Source of the DNA: an uncultured Saccharospirillaceae bacterium
GTDB lineage: Bacteria > Bacteroidota > Bacteroidia > Flavobacteriales_D > CAJJDF01
DNA length: 64,000 bases
NCBI GenBank assembly: GCA_950054195.1
Contig: CATLPG010000003.1
Location: 1 to 64,000 of the forward strand
Direction: 5' to 3'
The notes below the pieces were generated by a model. It made no database searches. It was not told where the DNA came from and saw nothing but the letters and a program-made list of their open reading frames with translations. Of the stretch, positions 36,598 to 44,727 are shown piece by piece (position 1 is the stretch's first letter; each line of letters opens with the position of its first letter). The translations under genes and the position numbers were made by a program.

Positions 36598-37256
36598 AAA
36601 TCTAAAAATTTCATTAAATGATCATACCTGTTTTTGATATCATCAACACCATCACTTTCTTGGTAAGATTCAACAACAACATATTCATATCGATCAAACG
36701 TAGCTAATATTCGCGTTAAATCCTGTTTGTTTACCTTAATTGTGATTTCCATTTTCATGGAGTCCGGAGATGAAGTAATAAACGAACTTAAAATTCTAGC
36801 ATTATTACTTTCTACTATTTGGGCTATTTGAGCTAACGAATAATCATTTTGATTTACTTCCAAAACAATAACTCCTCCTGGTTCTTTAACCGAAGTAGTG
36901 TTAGTTGTTAACGCCATAATATGAGGTAACGTAGAAGCCCCTAAGTAATTTTCATCACTATCTAAAATAGGAATAACTGATAAATTGTTTTCAGACATTA
37001 AGCTCATTACCTCAAAAATATGTTGATCAGCAGTAGCAAAAACATCAATAAAATTACAATCAGCGTTTCTCAGCGTTTCTTCCTCGTCATTCAAGTCATA
37101 CAACTCCTCTTCGGAAATAATTCCTACCAATTGATGACCATCAACAACAGGAAGATGAGACAACTTAAACTCATTCATCCAACGAATAGCTTTAGCACAC
37201 GTGTCTGTAGGTTTAAGCGGTGGTAATAAGTCAACTATTAATTCTGCGGCTATCAT
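36594..37256 (-). CDS. CBS-domain protein
   Basis: The 220-residue soluble protein contains two CBS motifs (LSHLPVVDGHQLVGIISEEELYD and NLSVIPILDSDENYLGASTL) followed by an ACT-like C-terminal domain (PGGVIVLEVNQNDYSLAQIAQIVE). CBS pairs bind adenosine nucleotides and act as regulatory sensors. No enzyme domain is attached. Its stop overlaps the start of the CHU_C gene by 4 bp; it is widely conserved in Bacteroidota next to pdxJ-type genes, so the coupling to the adhesin may be incidental. The start lies about 100 bp from divergent pdxJ. Confidence 0.85.
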   Translation of the reverse strand: MIAAELIVDLLPPLKPTDTCAKAIRWMNEFKLSHLPVVDGHQLVGIISEEELYDLNDEEETLRNADCNFIDVFATADQHIFEVMSLMSENNLSVIPILDSDENYLGASTLPHIMALTTNTTSVKEPGGVIVLEVNQNDYSLAQIAQIVESNNARILSSFITSSPDSMKMEITIKVNKQDLTRILATFDRYEYVVVESYQESDGVDDIKNRYDHLMKFLDL

Positions 37257-37277
37257 ATTCCTTAAAAAATTGTAAAA

Positions 37278-37310
37278 GCACTATCTTTAAGCAGGTTGTA
37301 AATATAGTGC
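37278..37310. promoter_or_regulatory. Inverted repeat between the CBS gene and pdxJ
   Basis: GCACTAT at 37278-37284 and its complement ATAGTGC at 37304-37310 are separated by 19 bp, in the 100-bp gap of a divergent gene pair. This could be an operator or a transcript hairpin in the pdxJ leader. Nothing else supports a function. Confidence 0.3.
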
Positions 37311-37357
37311 AACTCGCAACAATATTACGAAATAAAGAATTAACTTATTGTTATTTT

Positions 37358-38065
37358 ATGACAAAACTTAGTGTCAACATCAATAAAATAGCCACTTTAA
37401 GGAACGCTAGAGGAGGTGAAATTCCTAACCTTGTTAAAATGGCTACTGATATTGAAAAATTTGGAGCTGATGGTATCACCGTTCATCCTCGACCTGATGC
37501 CAGACATATAACTTATCAAGATGTTTATGATCTAAGCAAAGTTGTAACAACTGAATTTAATATAGAAGGGTACCCAAGTAAAGATTTTATTTCTCTTGTG
37601 AAAGAAGTAAAACCAACACAAGTAACATTGGTTCCCGATCCTCCAGGAGTTTTAACATCGAGTGAAGGGTGGGACACTAAAGAACAAAAATCACTTTTAA
37701 AACCAATTATTGCAGGGTTCAAAGAAGAGGGTATAAGAGTTTCTATTTTTTTAGAACCTAATGAAGAAATGGTTGAGCATGCAAAAGCTTGTGGAACAGA
37801 TAGAATTGAATTCTACACAGGACATTATGCAGCCAACTATCATCAAAAAGAAAAAGAGGTGTTACCTTATGTACAAGCATGTAAAAAAGCAGTTGATTGC
37901 GGTTTGGGAATAAATGCTGGACATGATTTAAGCTTAGAAAACTTAGCTTTTTTTATAAAACAAATGGCAAGAGTAGATGAAGTTTCTATAGGACATGCCC
38001 TTATAGCAGATGCGTTGTATTATGGGATGGAAGAAACGATTAAAAAATATAAAGCACAATTATAA
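37358..38065 (+). CDS. pdxJ: Pyridoxine 5'-phosphate synthase
   Basis: PdxJ condenses 1-deoxyxylulose 5-phosphate with 3-amino-1-hydroxyacetone phosphate to give pyridoxine phosphate, the last ring-forming step of the DXP-dependent vitamin B6 route. The frame is open from 37220, overlapping the divergent CBS gene, but the ATG at 37358 starts the conserved MTKLSVNINKIATLRNARGG and gives 235 residues, the usual length. Family marks include DGITVHPRPDARHI, the VPDPPGVLTSSEGW segment, FLEPNEEMVEHA, EFYTGHYA and GINAGHDL. It shares one base with kdsB (TAATG). Confidence 0.95.
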   Translation: MTKLSVNINKIATLRNARGGEIPNLVKMATDIEKFGADGITVHPRPDARHITYQDVYDLSKVVTTEFNIEGYPSKDFISLVKEVKPTQVTLVPDPPGVLTSSEGWDTKEQKSLLKPIIAGFKEEGIRVSIFLEPNEEMVEHAKACGTDRIEFYTGHYAANYHQKEKEVLPYVQACKKAVDCGLGINAGHDLSLENLAFFIKQMARVDEVSIGHALIADALYYGMEETIKKYKAQL

Positions 38066-38841
38066 TGAACGTTTTAGGAGTTATACCCTCTCGGTTTGGA
38101 GCAACCAGATTACCAGGAAAACCTTTGGAGTTAATTGGAGATAAATCAGTAATTCAACGAGTATATGAACAGTGCGTAGTAGCTGAACTATTCGATAAAG
38201 TAATTGTTGCTACCGATGATGATAGAATTTTTAGTCATGTTAAAAGCTTTAATGGAGAAGTTATGATGACTGGTGAATACCATGAGTCTGGTACGCAACG
38301 ATGCGGGGAGGTTCTTATGAACTTAGAGGATGTTGGTGAAGAGTACGATGTTATTGTAAATATTCAAGGTGATGAACCCTTTATTAATCCAAAACAGTTA
38401 GAAATTGTATTATCCGTTTTTGATGAGGATCCTGAAGCAGAGGTAGTAACACTCGCTAAAAAAATAACTTCTTTGGATGAGTTGTTGGCTCCCCATACAG
38501 TAAAGGTTGTTATGACTGATTTGGAAGAAGATGAAATTGCTAGAGATGCACTTTACTTTAGTAGACAACCTATTCCATACCTTAGAGGTGTTGACCAAAA
38601 AGATTGGCTTACAAAAGAAACATACTACAAACACATAGGTGTATATGCTTTTTCAGTAGAAGAATTTCATCAAATTATTCAGCTAGAACCATCGCCTTTA
38701 GAAGCAGCTGAAGGATTAGAGCAACTTCGTTGGGTAGCCAATCATTTTACTATCCAAGTAGCAGAAACAGACCTAGAAACAATTGGAATTGATACTCCAG
38801 AAGATTTAGAAAGAGCAAGAAAATTAATAGAACAGGATTAA
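38065..38841 (+). CDS. kdsB: 3-deoxy-manno-octulosonate cytidylyltransferase
   Basis: KdsB activates Kdo as CMP-Kdo for lipopolysaccharide inner-core synthesis. The 258-residue protein starts with the nucleotide-binding VIPSRFGATRLPGKPL, and has VATDD, the SGTQRCGEV motif, NIQGDEPFI, the YFSRQPIPY segment and LEAAEGLEQLRW, all typical of the family. It overlaps pdxJ by one base, so translation is coupled. Cytoplasmic. Presence of kdsB shows that the organism makes a Gram-negative outer membrane. Confidence 0.96.
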   Translation: MNVLGVIPSRFGATRLPGKPLELIGDKSVIQRVYEQCVVAELFDKVIVATDDDRIFSHVKSFNGEVMMTGEYHESGTQRCGEVLMNLEDVGEEYDVIVNIQGDEPFINPKQLEIVLSVFDEDPEAEVVTLAKKITSLDELLAPHTVKVVMTDLEEDEIARDALYFSRQPIPYLRGVDQKDWLTKETYYKHIGVYAFSVEEFHQIIQLEPSPLEAAEGLEQLRWVANHFTIQVAETDLETIGIDTPEDLERARKLIEQD

Positions 38842-38856
38842 AGATATTGTTTGCTC

Positions 38857-38877
38857 GCTAAAAATAGTTATTTTAGC
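38857..38877 (+). promoter_or_regulatory. Hairpin before the HU/SPOR gene
   Basis: GCTAAAA and TTTTAGC form a perfect 7-bp stem around a 7-nt loop, between the kdsB stop and the next ATG. There is no T-run, so it is a poor terminator; it could be a leader structure. Confidence 0.25.
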
Positions 38878-38885
38878 TGTCCTTT

Positions 38886-39950
38886 ATGTTATCAGTAGGA
38901 AACCATATCGCCCATTTACTTCATCATCACGAATGTGTTATCATTCCTGATTTTGGAGGCTTTATTGGTAATAAAAAAGACGGATTTTTAAACCAAAAAG
39001 ATCATCTTTTCCATCCTTCTTATTTGCAAGTGAGTTTTAATAAAAACCTCATTAACAATGATGGTTTATTAGCAAATCAAGTTTCTAAAAGTGAAGGAGT
39101 CGACTATCAAGAGGCTAACGCATTTATTCAAACATTTAAAGATGCTTGCTACGCAAAGCTCAATGAAGAAGGACGGTTAGAAATTGAAAAAGTAGGTGTG
39201 TTGTTTTTTGATGAGGAAAAAAACATCCAGTTTCAGCAATCAAGCAAAAACTATTTGTTGTCATCTTTTGGTTTACAGCCTCAATTTATTCAGCCTTTAG
39301 TTCAAGAAGAAGTTAAAGTAGTTCCTATACCTACAAAGCAAGAAAAGCTAGTAGCGCGTGTTGCAACTACTAAAGTTGACCGACCTGCTGAAAAAGTAGA
39401 AAAGCAAGCTAAAAAAGTTAAAAGGAACAGAGCAAGAAGAGGCTTGGCTTACGGATTGTTAGTTCCTGTTTTTATAGGAGGAATATTTTTAGGAAATCAA
39501 CTAACTCTAGTTAATCGAGGAGATGTAAATTTATCTGCTTTTGGAGGTTTTATTCAGCCTAACATAAAAACGTATACACCAAGGGAAATAGTTACTCCTA
39601 TTCAATCTACAGACACTACTGAAACTCCAGCTCAAACGGAAGTAAAACCTAAATCAATTATAGAGGTTAATGAACCATCAGCTTCTAATACAGCTGAAGT
39701 AACTGCAGAGCCAGTAACATCAAAAAATCTAAATTACCATGTAATAGCAGGTTGTTTTGGTGATAAATCAAATGCTGAAGATTTCGTAAGCGAAAATAAG
39801 GCTAACGGATATGCTTCTCAAATAATCGATAAAAAGGGTAGTTTGTACCGTGTATCTATACAAAGTTTTGAAACTAGAAAAGAAGCTATAGCTCTTAAAA
39901 ATGAGCTTAAAAATCAACAAGATTTATCTTCTTGGGTGCTTAAAAAGTAA
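38886..39950 (+). CDS. CCDC81-type HU domain and SPOR domain membrane protein
   Basis: The 354-residue protein begins with the paired prokaryotic CCDC81-like HU domains (IAHLLHHHECVIIPDFGGFIGN, FNKNLINNDGLLANQV, EEGRLEIEKVGVLFFDE), then has a basic region and one membrane helix (GLAYGLLVPVFIGGIFLGN), a threonine/proline-rich linker, and a C-terminal SPOR domain (YHVIAGCFGDKSNAEDFV to LSSWVLKK) that binds denuded peptidoglycan. This architecture is characteristic of Bacteroidota and suggests a link between the nucleoid or cytoplasmic DNA and septal peptidoglycan; the link itself is inference. It follows kdsB by 44 bp. Confidence 0.88.
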   Translation: MLSVGNHIAHLLHHHECVIIPDFGGFIGNKKDGFLNQKDHLFHPSYLQVSFNKNLINNDGLLANQVSKSEGVDYQEANAFIQTFKDACYAKLNEEGRLEIEKVGVLFFDEEKNIQFQQSSKNYLLSSFGLQPQFIQPLVQEEVKVVPIPTKQEKLVARVATTKVDRPAEKVEKQAKKVKRNRARRGLAYGLLVPVFIGGIFLGNQLTLVNRGDVNLSAFGGFIQPNIKTYTPREIVTPIQSTDTTETPAQTEVKPKSIIEVNEPSASNTAEVTAEPVTSKNLNYHVIAGCFGDKSNAEDFVSENKANGYASQIIDKKGSLYRVSIQSFETRKEAIALKNELKNQQDLSSWVLKK

Positions 39951-40012
39951 CTTCTCTCACAGACAACCTAACCACTTCTTATTTCGTATATTAGCTAAGG
40001 AATCAACACGTT

Positions 40013-43000
40013 TTGAATATACTCTTTAGTTACATATTTTTTATTCTTTTGTTTGCGGGTAATTTACTTGCTCAGCACACAGATTACCCTTTTGTGGAGA
40101 ATAAAGGGCAATGGGATTCAAGAATAAATTATAGATACGACTTGGGTTCGGGGTATTTATTTTTAGAGGACAAGGGGTTTACTTATTCACTGATGGATAA
40201 ATCATACATTCATCAAATTCACCAAGATAAAATTGTTGAAGCCCCTGATTATATCCAGGCTCATGCAATAAAAACTACTTTTTTAAATGCTAATGACAAC
40301 GCCTCTATAAAGAGAAACAATCCATCTTCACATTATTATAATTACATCTTAGGAAAAGATACTGTGAAATGGAAAAGTTTTGTACGATCGTATAGTGAAA
40401 TAGTCTATCAAGAACTATACCAGGGTATTAATTTAAAAATGTATCAGTCTGGTGGAGTGCTCAAATATGATTTTCATGTTAGTCCAGCGGGAAATCCTTC
40501 GGAAATTAAAGTTGTTTATCAAGGGCATGATGCGATGTTTATCAATGAAGGGAATTTAATAGTCATTAATCAAGTAAATGATTTAATAGAACAAAAGCCC
40601 TTTGCATACCAATGGGTAGATGGGTACAAATTAAAAGTACCATGTAGTTATGAGTTAAGCGGAGATACATTAAGTTATCGTTTTCCAAAAGGCTATGATC
40701 GAACAAAGGAACTCATTATCGATCCAGTAATTGTTTTTTCATCTTTTAGTGGAAGTACGGCTGATAATTTTGGTTTTACCGCTACTTACGATGCCGATCA
40801 AAATGCGTATGGAGGTGGGATCGTTTATGAACTTGGACAATATCCAACCACAGTCGGTGCTTATCAATTAGCGTTTAATACTGGAACAGCAGGAATGGTA
40901 GATATGGGGATCTCTAAATTTACTGCGGATGGTTCTTCACTCATCTACTCCACTTATTTGGGAGGGGGATTAAGTAGTGATGCGCCTCACAGTTTAGTTG
41001 TAAACAATAACAACGAGCTTTATATTTTTGGAACTACGGGTTCTGCAGATTATCCCGTAACTCCTAATGCTTATGATACATCATTTAATGGAGGAGCAGG
41101 GGTGAGTCCTTTGTATTCGGGAGTTACCTTTAGTTCAGGGTCGGATATTGTTGTTTCTAAATTAAGTGCAGATGGTTCTACTTTGTTAGCTTCAACATTT
41201 GTGGGGGGAACGGCAAATGATGGGTTAAACAACGATTTAGCTTTAAGTTATATTTACGGAGATGCTTTTCGAGGGGAAATTCTAGTAGACGATACAGGAA
41301 GCTGTTACGTTACTTCAACAACAAACTCAGCAGATTTCCCTATTGATTCTAATGCGATACAATCCTCTTATGGAGGCGGTTTTTCTGATGGGATTAGTTT
41401 TCAAATGAATGATTCGTTAACTGCCATTACGTGGGGAACGTTTATTGGAGGTTCAGGATCAGATGCAGCTTATGGTTCTCAGTTTAATTCATCAGGTGAC
41501 TTATATATCACAGGAGGAACTGCAAGTGCAGATCTACCCATGGATAATAAAGGCTATGATTCTACACACAACGGACAAGAAGATGGTTTTTTAATTCGGT
41601 ATAATGTTGCCCAAGACACCATGCTAGCTAGTACTTTCCTAGGAACAGCTGGTTACGATCAAACATATTTTGTGCAAATTGATGTTAGTGATGATGTATA
41701 CGTTTTAGGTCAATCCAATGGAGGGTATCCTGTACAAGGCAGTGTTTATAGCAACCCAAACAGTGGACAGTTTATCCATAAATTAGGAGCAAACCTAGAT
41801 ACTTCCATATGGAGTACGGTTGTAGGTTCTGGAAGTGGACAAGTAGATCTTTCACTAACCGCATTTTTGGTGAATAATTGCGGGTATGTGTATTTATCTG
41901 GCTGGGGAGGATCACTTGCAGGAATTGGTTTATACCGTGCGGATTTTAGTAGCACAAATAACTTACCCTTATCGGCAGATGCTTATCAAAGCACAACTGA
42001 TGGAACAGATTTTTATTTAATGGTATTAAATAATGATGCGACCAATCTTCTTTTCGGAACTTATTTTGGAGGAGGAATCAGCATGGAACATGTAGATGGC
42101 GGTACGAGTCGATTTGATAAGCAAGGAAATGTTTACCAAGCTGTGTGTGCAGGTTGTGGAGGAAACAGTGATTTTCCAACTACCTCAGGTGCATGGTCTA
42201 CTACAAACCCAAGTACCAATTGCAATTTAGGCGTTTTTAAATTCAACTTAGAGTATATTGATAATTTGGCATCTGTTCCAGTACCTTTTATTTGCTTACC
42301 AGACTCGGTAACGTTCCAAAACAATAGTAGTGGAGGTAATACCTATTATTGGAGTTTTGGCGATGGAGATACTTCTGTGCTTCAAGAACCTAGTCATGTT
42401 TACCAAGATACAGGAACTTACGAGGCTTTTTTAATTGTTTCTGACTCTACAGGATGTATGCCTCCAGACACGGCATATATGACTATCGAAGTGTACCGAC
42501 CAGAATTAATTACAATTAACCCCGTGGATACTATTTGTCCGGGTGATACTGTTCAAATTCAAGCAGTGGGCGGACAAGTATTTTCTTGGACTCCTTCACA
42601 TTCTATTGTAAATGATACGGTAGAATCTCCTTTTGTTTTTCCTGATACTACAACTACTTATCAATTTATAAGTTCTCATTACTGTAATACCGATACAGGA
42701 TATGTTACCGTTCCAGTTCAAAGCGATGTAACAGCTATTGATAACGATACGGTTATTTGTAGAGGGTCAAGCGTACAGCGATCGGCTTATGGAGGTGTTT
42801 CTTACGATTGGTATCCTTTGATTGATATTGTTAACGAAACATCAGCTACACCAACATTTACACCAAGTGTTCCACGAATGTACTATGTAGATATTACCAC
42901 ACCAAGAGGTTGTGTATTTACTGACTCAGTTTTCATTAATCATTTTGTGGATACCATTTCAACTATCGATGATACATCAGTCTGTATTTACCAATCAGTA

Positions 43001-44584
43001 GAATTATTTGCACAAGGAGGAGGAACATACACATGGACACCAGCTGCTACTTTATCAGATACCACTAGTTCAAATCCATTAGCGTCACCTTTAGTTAATA
43101 CAGCTTATTTTGTTGAGGTTGTAACACCTAATGGATGCTATTATTCTGATAGTATTCGAGTGGATGTGATTGAAGATACTTATTCAGTAATACCAGACAC
43201 AACAGTATGCTTGAACGATACCGCTTTTTTATGGGCTTCGGGAGGAATTAATTATAATTGGACATCTGCAGCTTTTATTGATTCTGTAACAAGTGATCAA
43301 CCAAAACTGTTTTCAAGTAGTTCTTCGGCAGCTTATGTGACTATTGGATTTGCTTCTGGTTGTACAAGAACGGATAGTACTTACGTAACGATAGTAGATG
43401 ATCCTGTTTCTGTTGGGAATGGAGGAACTATTTGCCTGGGAGAATCTTTTCAGTTATCTGCAAATGGAGGTGTGAATTATGCTTGGAATCCTTCAGTAAC
43501 ATTAGATAATCCTTTATCTGATAGTCCTATAGCAACACCAAGTGTAACCACTACTTATGTTGCGGATATTACGACTCCGAATGGATGTACAAAGCAAGAT
43601 TCTGTAGAAGTAATTGTTGATACGCTCGTTCCTAATCCACAATTAAGTAATGATACCATTATTTGCTTGGGTGATTCAGTGAACTTATTTGCCAGTGGAG
43701 CGCAACAATATACTTGGGAACCTTATACATCGCTTAGTACTCCCGTTGGAAGTCAAACTACTGCTTACCCAACTGCATCAACTAATTATGTGGTTAATTT
43801 TACAAATTCTTGTGGTACGGAAATCGATAGTGTAGAGGTGGTAGTGAATGAAGTAAATGGAGCTACTAGTGGGAATCAACTTATTTGTAGAGGAGATTCT
43901 ATTTGGTTGTGGGCTAGTGGAGGAGAGGAGTACCTATGGTTTTCTTCAGGAGGAAATTTTTTAACGCCTACGGATAGCTCAAGTGTGCTCGTACAGCCTA
44001 ATGGATTAACTGTTTATTATGTTACCGTTACTGATTCTTTAGGGTGTGAAGAAACGTATTCGTTACGAATTACTTTTTATCCTGAGTCTTGGGTAGATGC
44101 AGGAGAAGACAAAACAATTACCTACGGAAATTATACCGTTTTGGATGGTACAGGAAGTTTGGGAGCTATTCGTTGGACACCCGCTAATGGATTGTCTTGC
44201 GATACATGTTTTACCCCAATTGCTATTCCTGATGGAAATACGGTTTACACTATTTTGCTAACCGATAGTAATGGTTGTGAAGCAATAGACTCTGTGCTTA
44301 TATCTTTAGATGGTATTTTGTATGTTCCCAATACGTTTACGCCTAATGGCGATGGCATGAATGATTACTTTTTTGCTAAAGGAGAAAACATTACGCTATT
44401 TAAATTGTTTGTCTTTAACCGCTGGGGAGAACTCCTTTTTGAAACAGAAGACATTAGTAAAACATGGGACGGTACTCACAAAGGAAAACTCCTAAAAACC
44501 GATACCTATGTTTGGCGGATTATCTATAAAAAACAAAATGGCGATACCCAAGAAGTAACTGGGCATGTTAATTTGTTGAGGTAG
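40013..44584 (+). CDS. Large CHU_C secreted protein with SBBP and Ig-like repeats
   Basis: The only start after the in-frame stop at 39992 is TTG at 40013, which opens a signal peptide ending LLAQ. The 1523-residue protein has, in order: a region typical of SBBP-repeat proteins (FVENKGQWDSRINYRYDL), an SBBP beta-propeller (units like STYLGGGLSSDAPHSLVVN and SADYPVTPNAYDT, to about residue 750), a PKD domain (WSFGDGDTSVLQEPSHVYQDTG), about eight Ig-like repeats of about 75 residues, and the type B sorting domain YVPNTFTPNGDGMNDYF, VFNRWGELLFET, WDG, DTYVWRIIY. Expected to be exported by type IX secretion to the surface, likely in adhesion or gliding. Confidence 0.88.
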   Translation: MNILFSYIFFILLFAGNLLAQHTDYPFVENKGQWDSRINYRYDLGSGYLFLEDKGFTYSLMDKSYIHQIHQDKIVEAPDYIQAHAIKTTFLNANDNASIKRNNPSSHYYNYILGKDTVKWKSFVRSYSEIVYQELYQGINLKMYQSGGVLKYDFHVSPAGNPSEIKVVYQGHDAMFINEGNLIVINQVNDLIEQKPFAYQWVDGYKLKVPCSYELSGDTLSYRFPKGYDRTKELIIDPVIVFSSFSGSTADNFGFTATYDADQNAYGGGIVYELGQYPTTVGAYQLAFNTGTAGMVDMGISKFTADGSSLIYSTYLGGGLSSDAPHSLVVNNNNELYIFGTTGSADYPVTPNAYDTSFNGGAGVSPLYSGVTFSSGSDIVVSKLSADGSTLLASTFVGGTANDGLNNDLALSYIYGDAFRGEILVDDTGSCYVTSTTNSADFPIDSNAIQSSYGGGFSDGISFQMNDSLTAITWGTFIGGSGSDAAYGSQFNSSGDLYITGGTASADLPMDNKGYDSTHNGQEDGFLIRYNVAQDTMLASTFLGTAGYDQTYFVQIDVSDDVYVLGQSNGGYPVQGSVYSNPNSGQFIHKLGANLDTSIWSTVVGSGSGQVDLSLTAFLVNNCGYVYLSGWGGSLAGIGLYRADFSSTNNLPLSADAYQSTTDGTDFYLMVLNNDATNLLFGTYFGGGISMEHVDGGTSRFDKQGNVYQAVCAGCGGNSDFPTTSGAWSTTNPSTNCNLGVFKFNLEYIDNLASVPVPFICLPDSVTFQNNSSGGNTYYWSFGDGDTSVLQEPSHVYQDTGTYEAFLIVSDSTGCMPPDTAYMTIEVYRPELITINPVDTICPGDTVQIQAVGGQVFSWTPSHSIVNDTVESPFVFPDTTTTYQFISSHYCNTDTGYVTVPVQSDVTAIDNDTVICRGSSVQRSAYGGVSYDWYPLIDIVNETSATPTFTPSVPRMYYVDITTPRGCVFTDSVFINHFVDTISTIDDTSVCIYQSVELFAQGGGTYTWTPAATLSDTTSSNPLASPLVNTAYFVEVVTPNGCYYSDSIRVDVIEDTYSVIPDTTVCLNDTAFLWASGGINYNWTSAAFIDSVTSDQPKLFSSSSSAAYVTIGFASGCTRTDSTYVTIVDDPVSVGNGGTICLGESFQLSANGGVNYAWNPSVTLDNPLSDSPIATPSVTTTYVADITTPNGCTKQDSVEVIVDTLVPNPQLSNDTIICLGDSVNLFASGAQQYTWEPYTSLSTPVGSQTTAYPTASTNYVVNFTNSCGTEIDSVEVVVNEVNGATSGNQLICRGDSIWLWASGGEEYLWFSSGGNFLTPTDSSSVLVQPNGLTVYYVTVTDSLGCEETYSLRITFYPESWVDAGEDKTITYGNYTVLDGTGSLGAIRWTPANGLSCDTCFTPIAIPDGNTVYTILLTDSNGCEAIDSVLISLDGILYVPNTFTPNGDGMNDYFFAKGENITLFKLFVFNRWGELLFETEDISKTWDGTHKGKLLKTDTYVWRIIYKKQNGDTQEVTGHVNLLR
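42527..44095 (+). repeat. Seven tandem Ig-like repeats of about 75 codons
   Basis: Units start at about 42527, 42746, 42971, 43196, 43421, 43652 and 43874, spaced 219, 225, 225, 225, 231 and 222 bp. Each carries D-T-x-I/V-C-x-G-(D/E)-S, then ASGG-x-x-Y-x-W-x-P and TYxVxxTxxxGC. A degenerate eighth unit leads into the CHU_C domain. The repeats are more diverged than those of the 2653-aa protein. Confidence 0.85.
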
Positions 44585-44654
44585 GATTTTTATAATATAT
44601 TGCATTAGCAGTAATGATATTTCTATTATTTAATCTCAAAATGGCAACGACCTT

Positions 44655-44681
44655 TTGACATTAATAATTTCATGCTGTCAA
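44655..44681. promoter_or_regulatory. Inverted repeat before the PIN-like gene
   Basis: TTGACA and its complement TGTCAA are separated by 15 bp, about 46 bp before the start codon of the solitary gene. It could be an operator; the first half also resembles a -35 box of other phyla, without a matching -10. Confidence 0.25.
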
Positions 44682-44727
44682 TGATCTCAAATTTATTACT
44701 TTAGTTAAAGTCTTATTAATTTTAGTT

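Noticed and set aside
37220-37357. Longer N-terminal extension of pdxJ
   Set aside because: It overlaps the divergent CBS gene and the family begins at MTKLSVNINK (37358).
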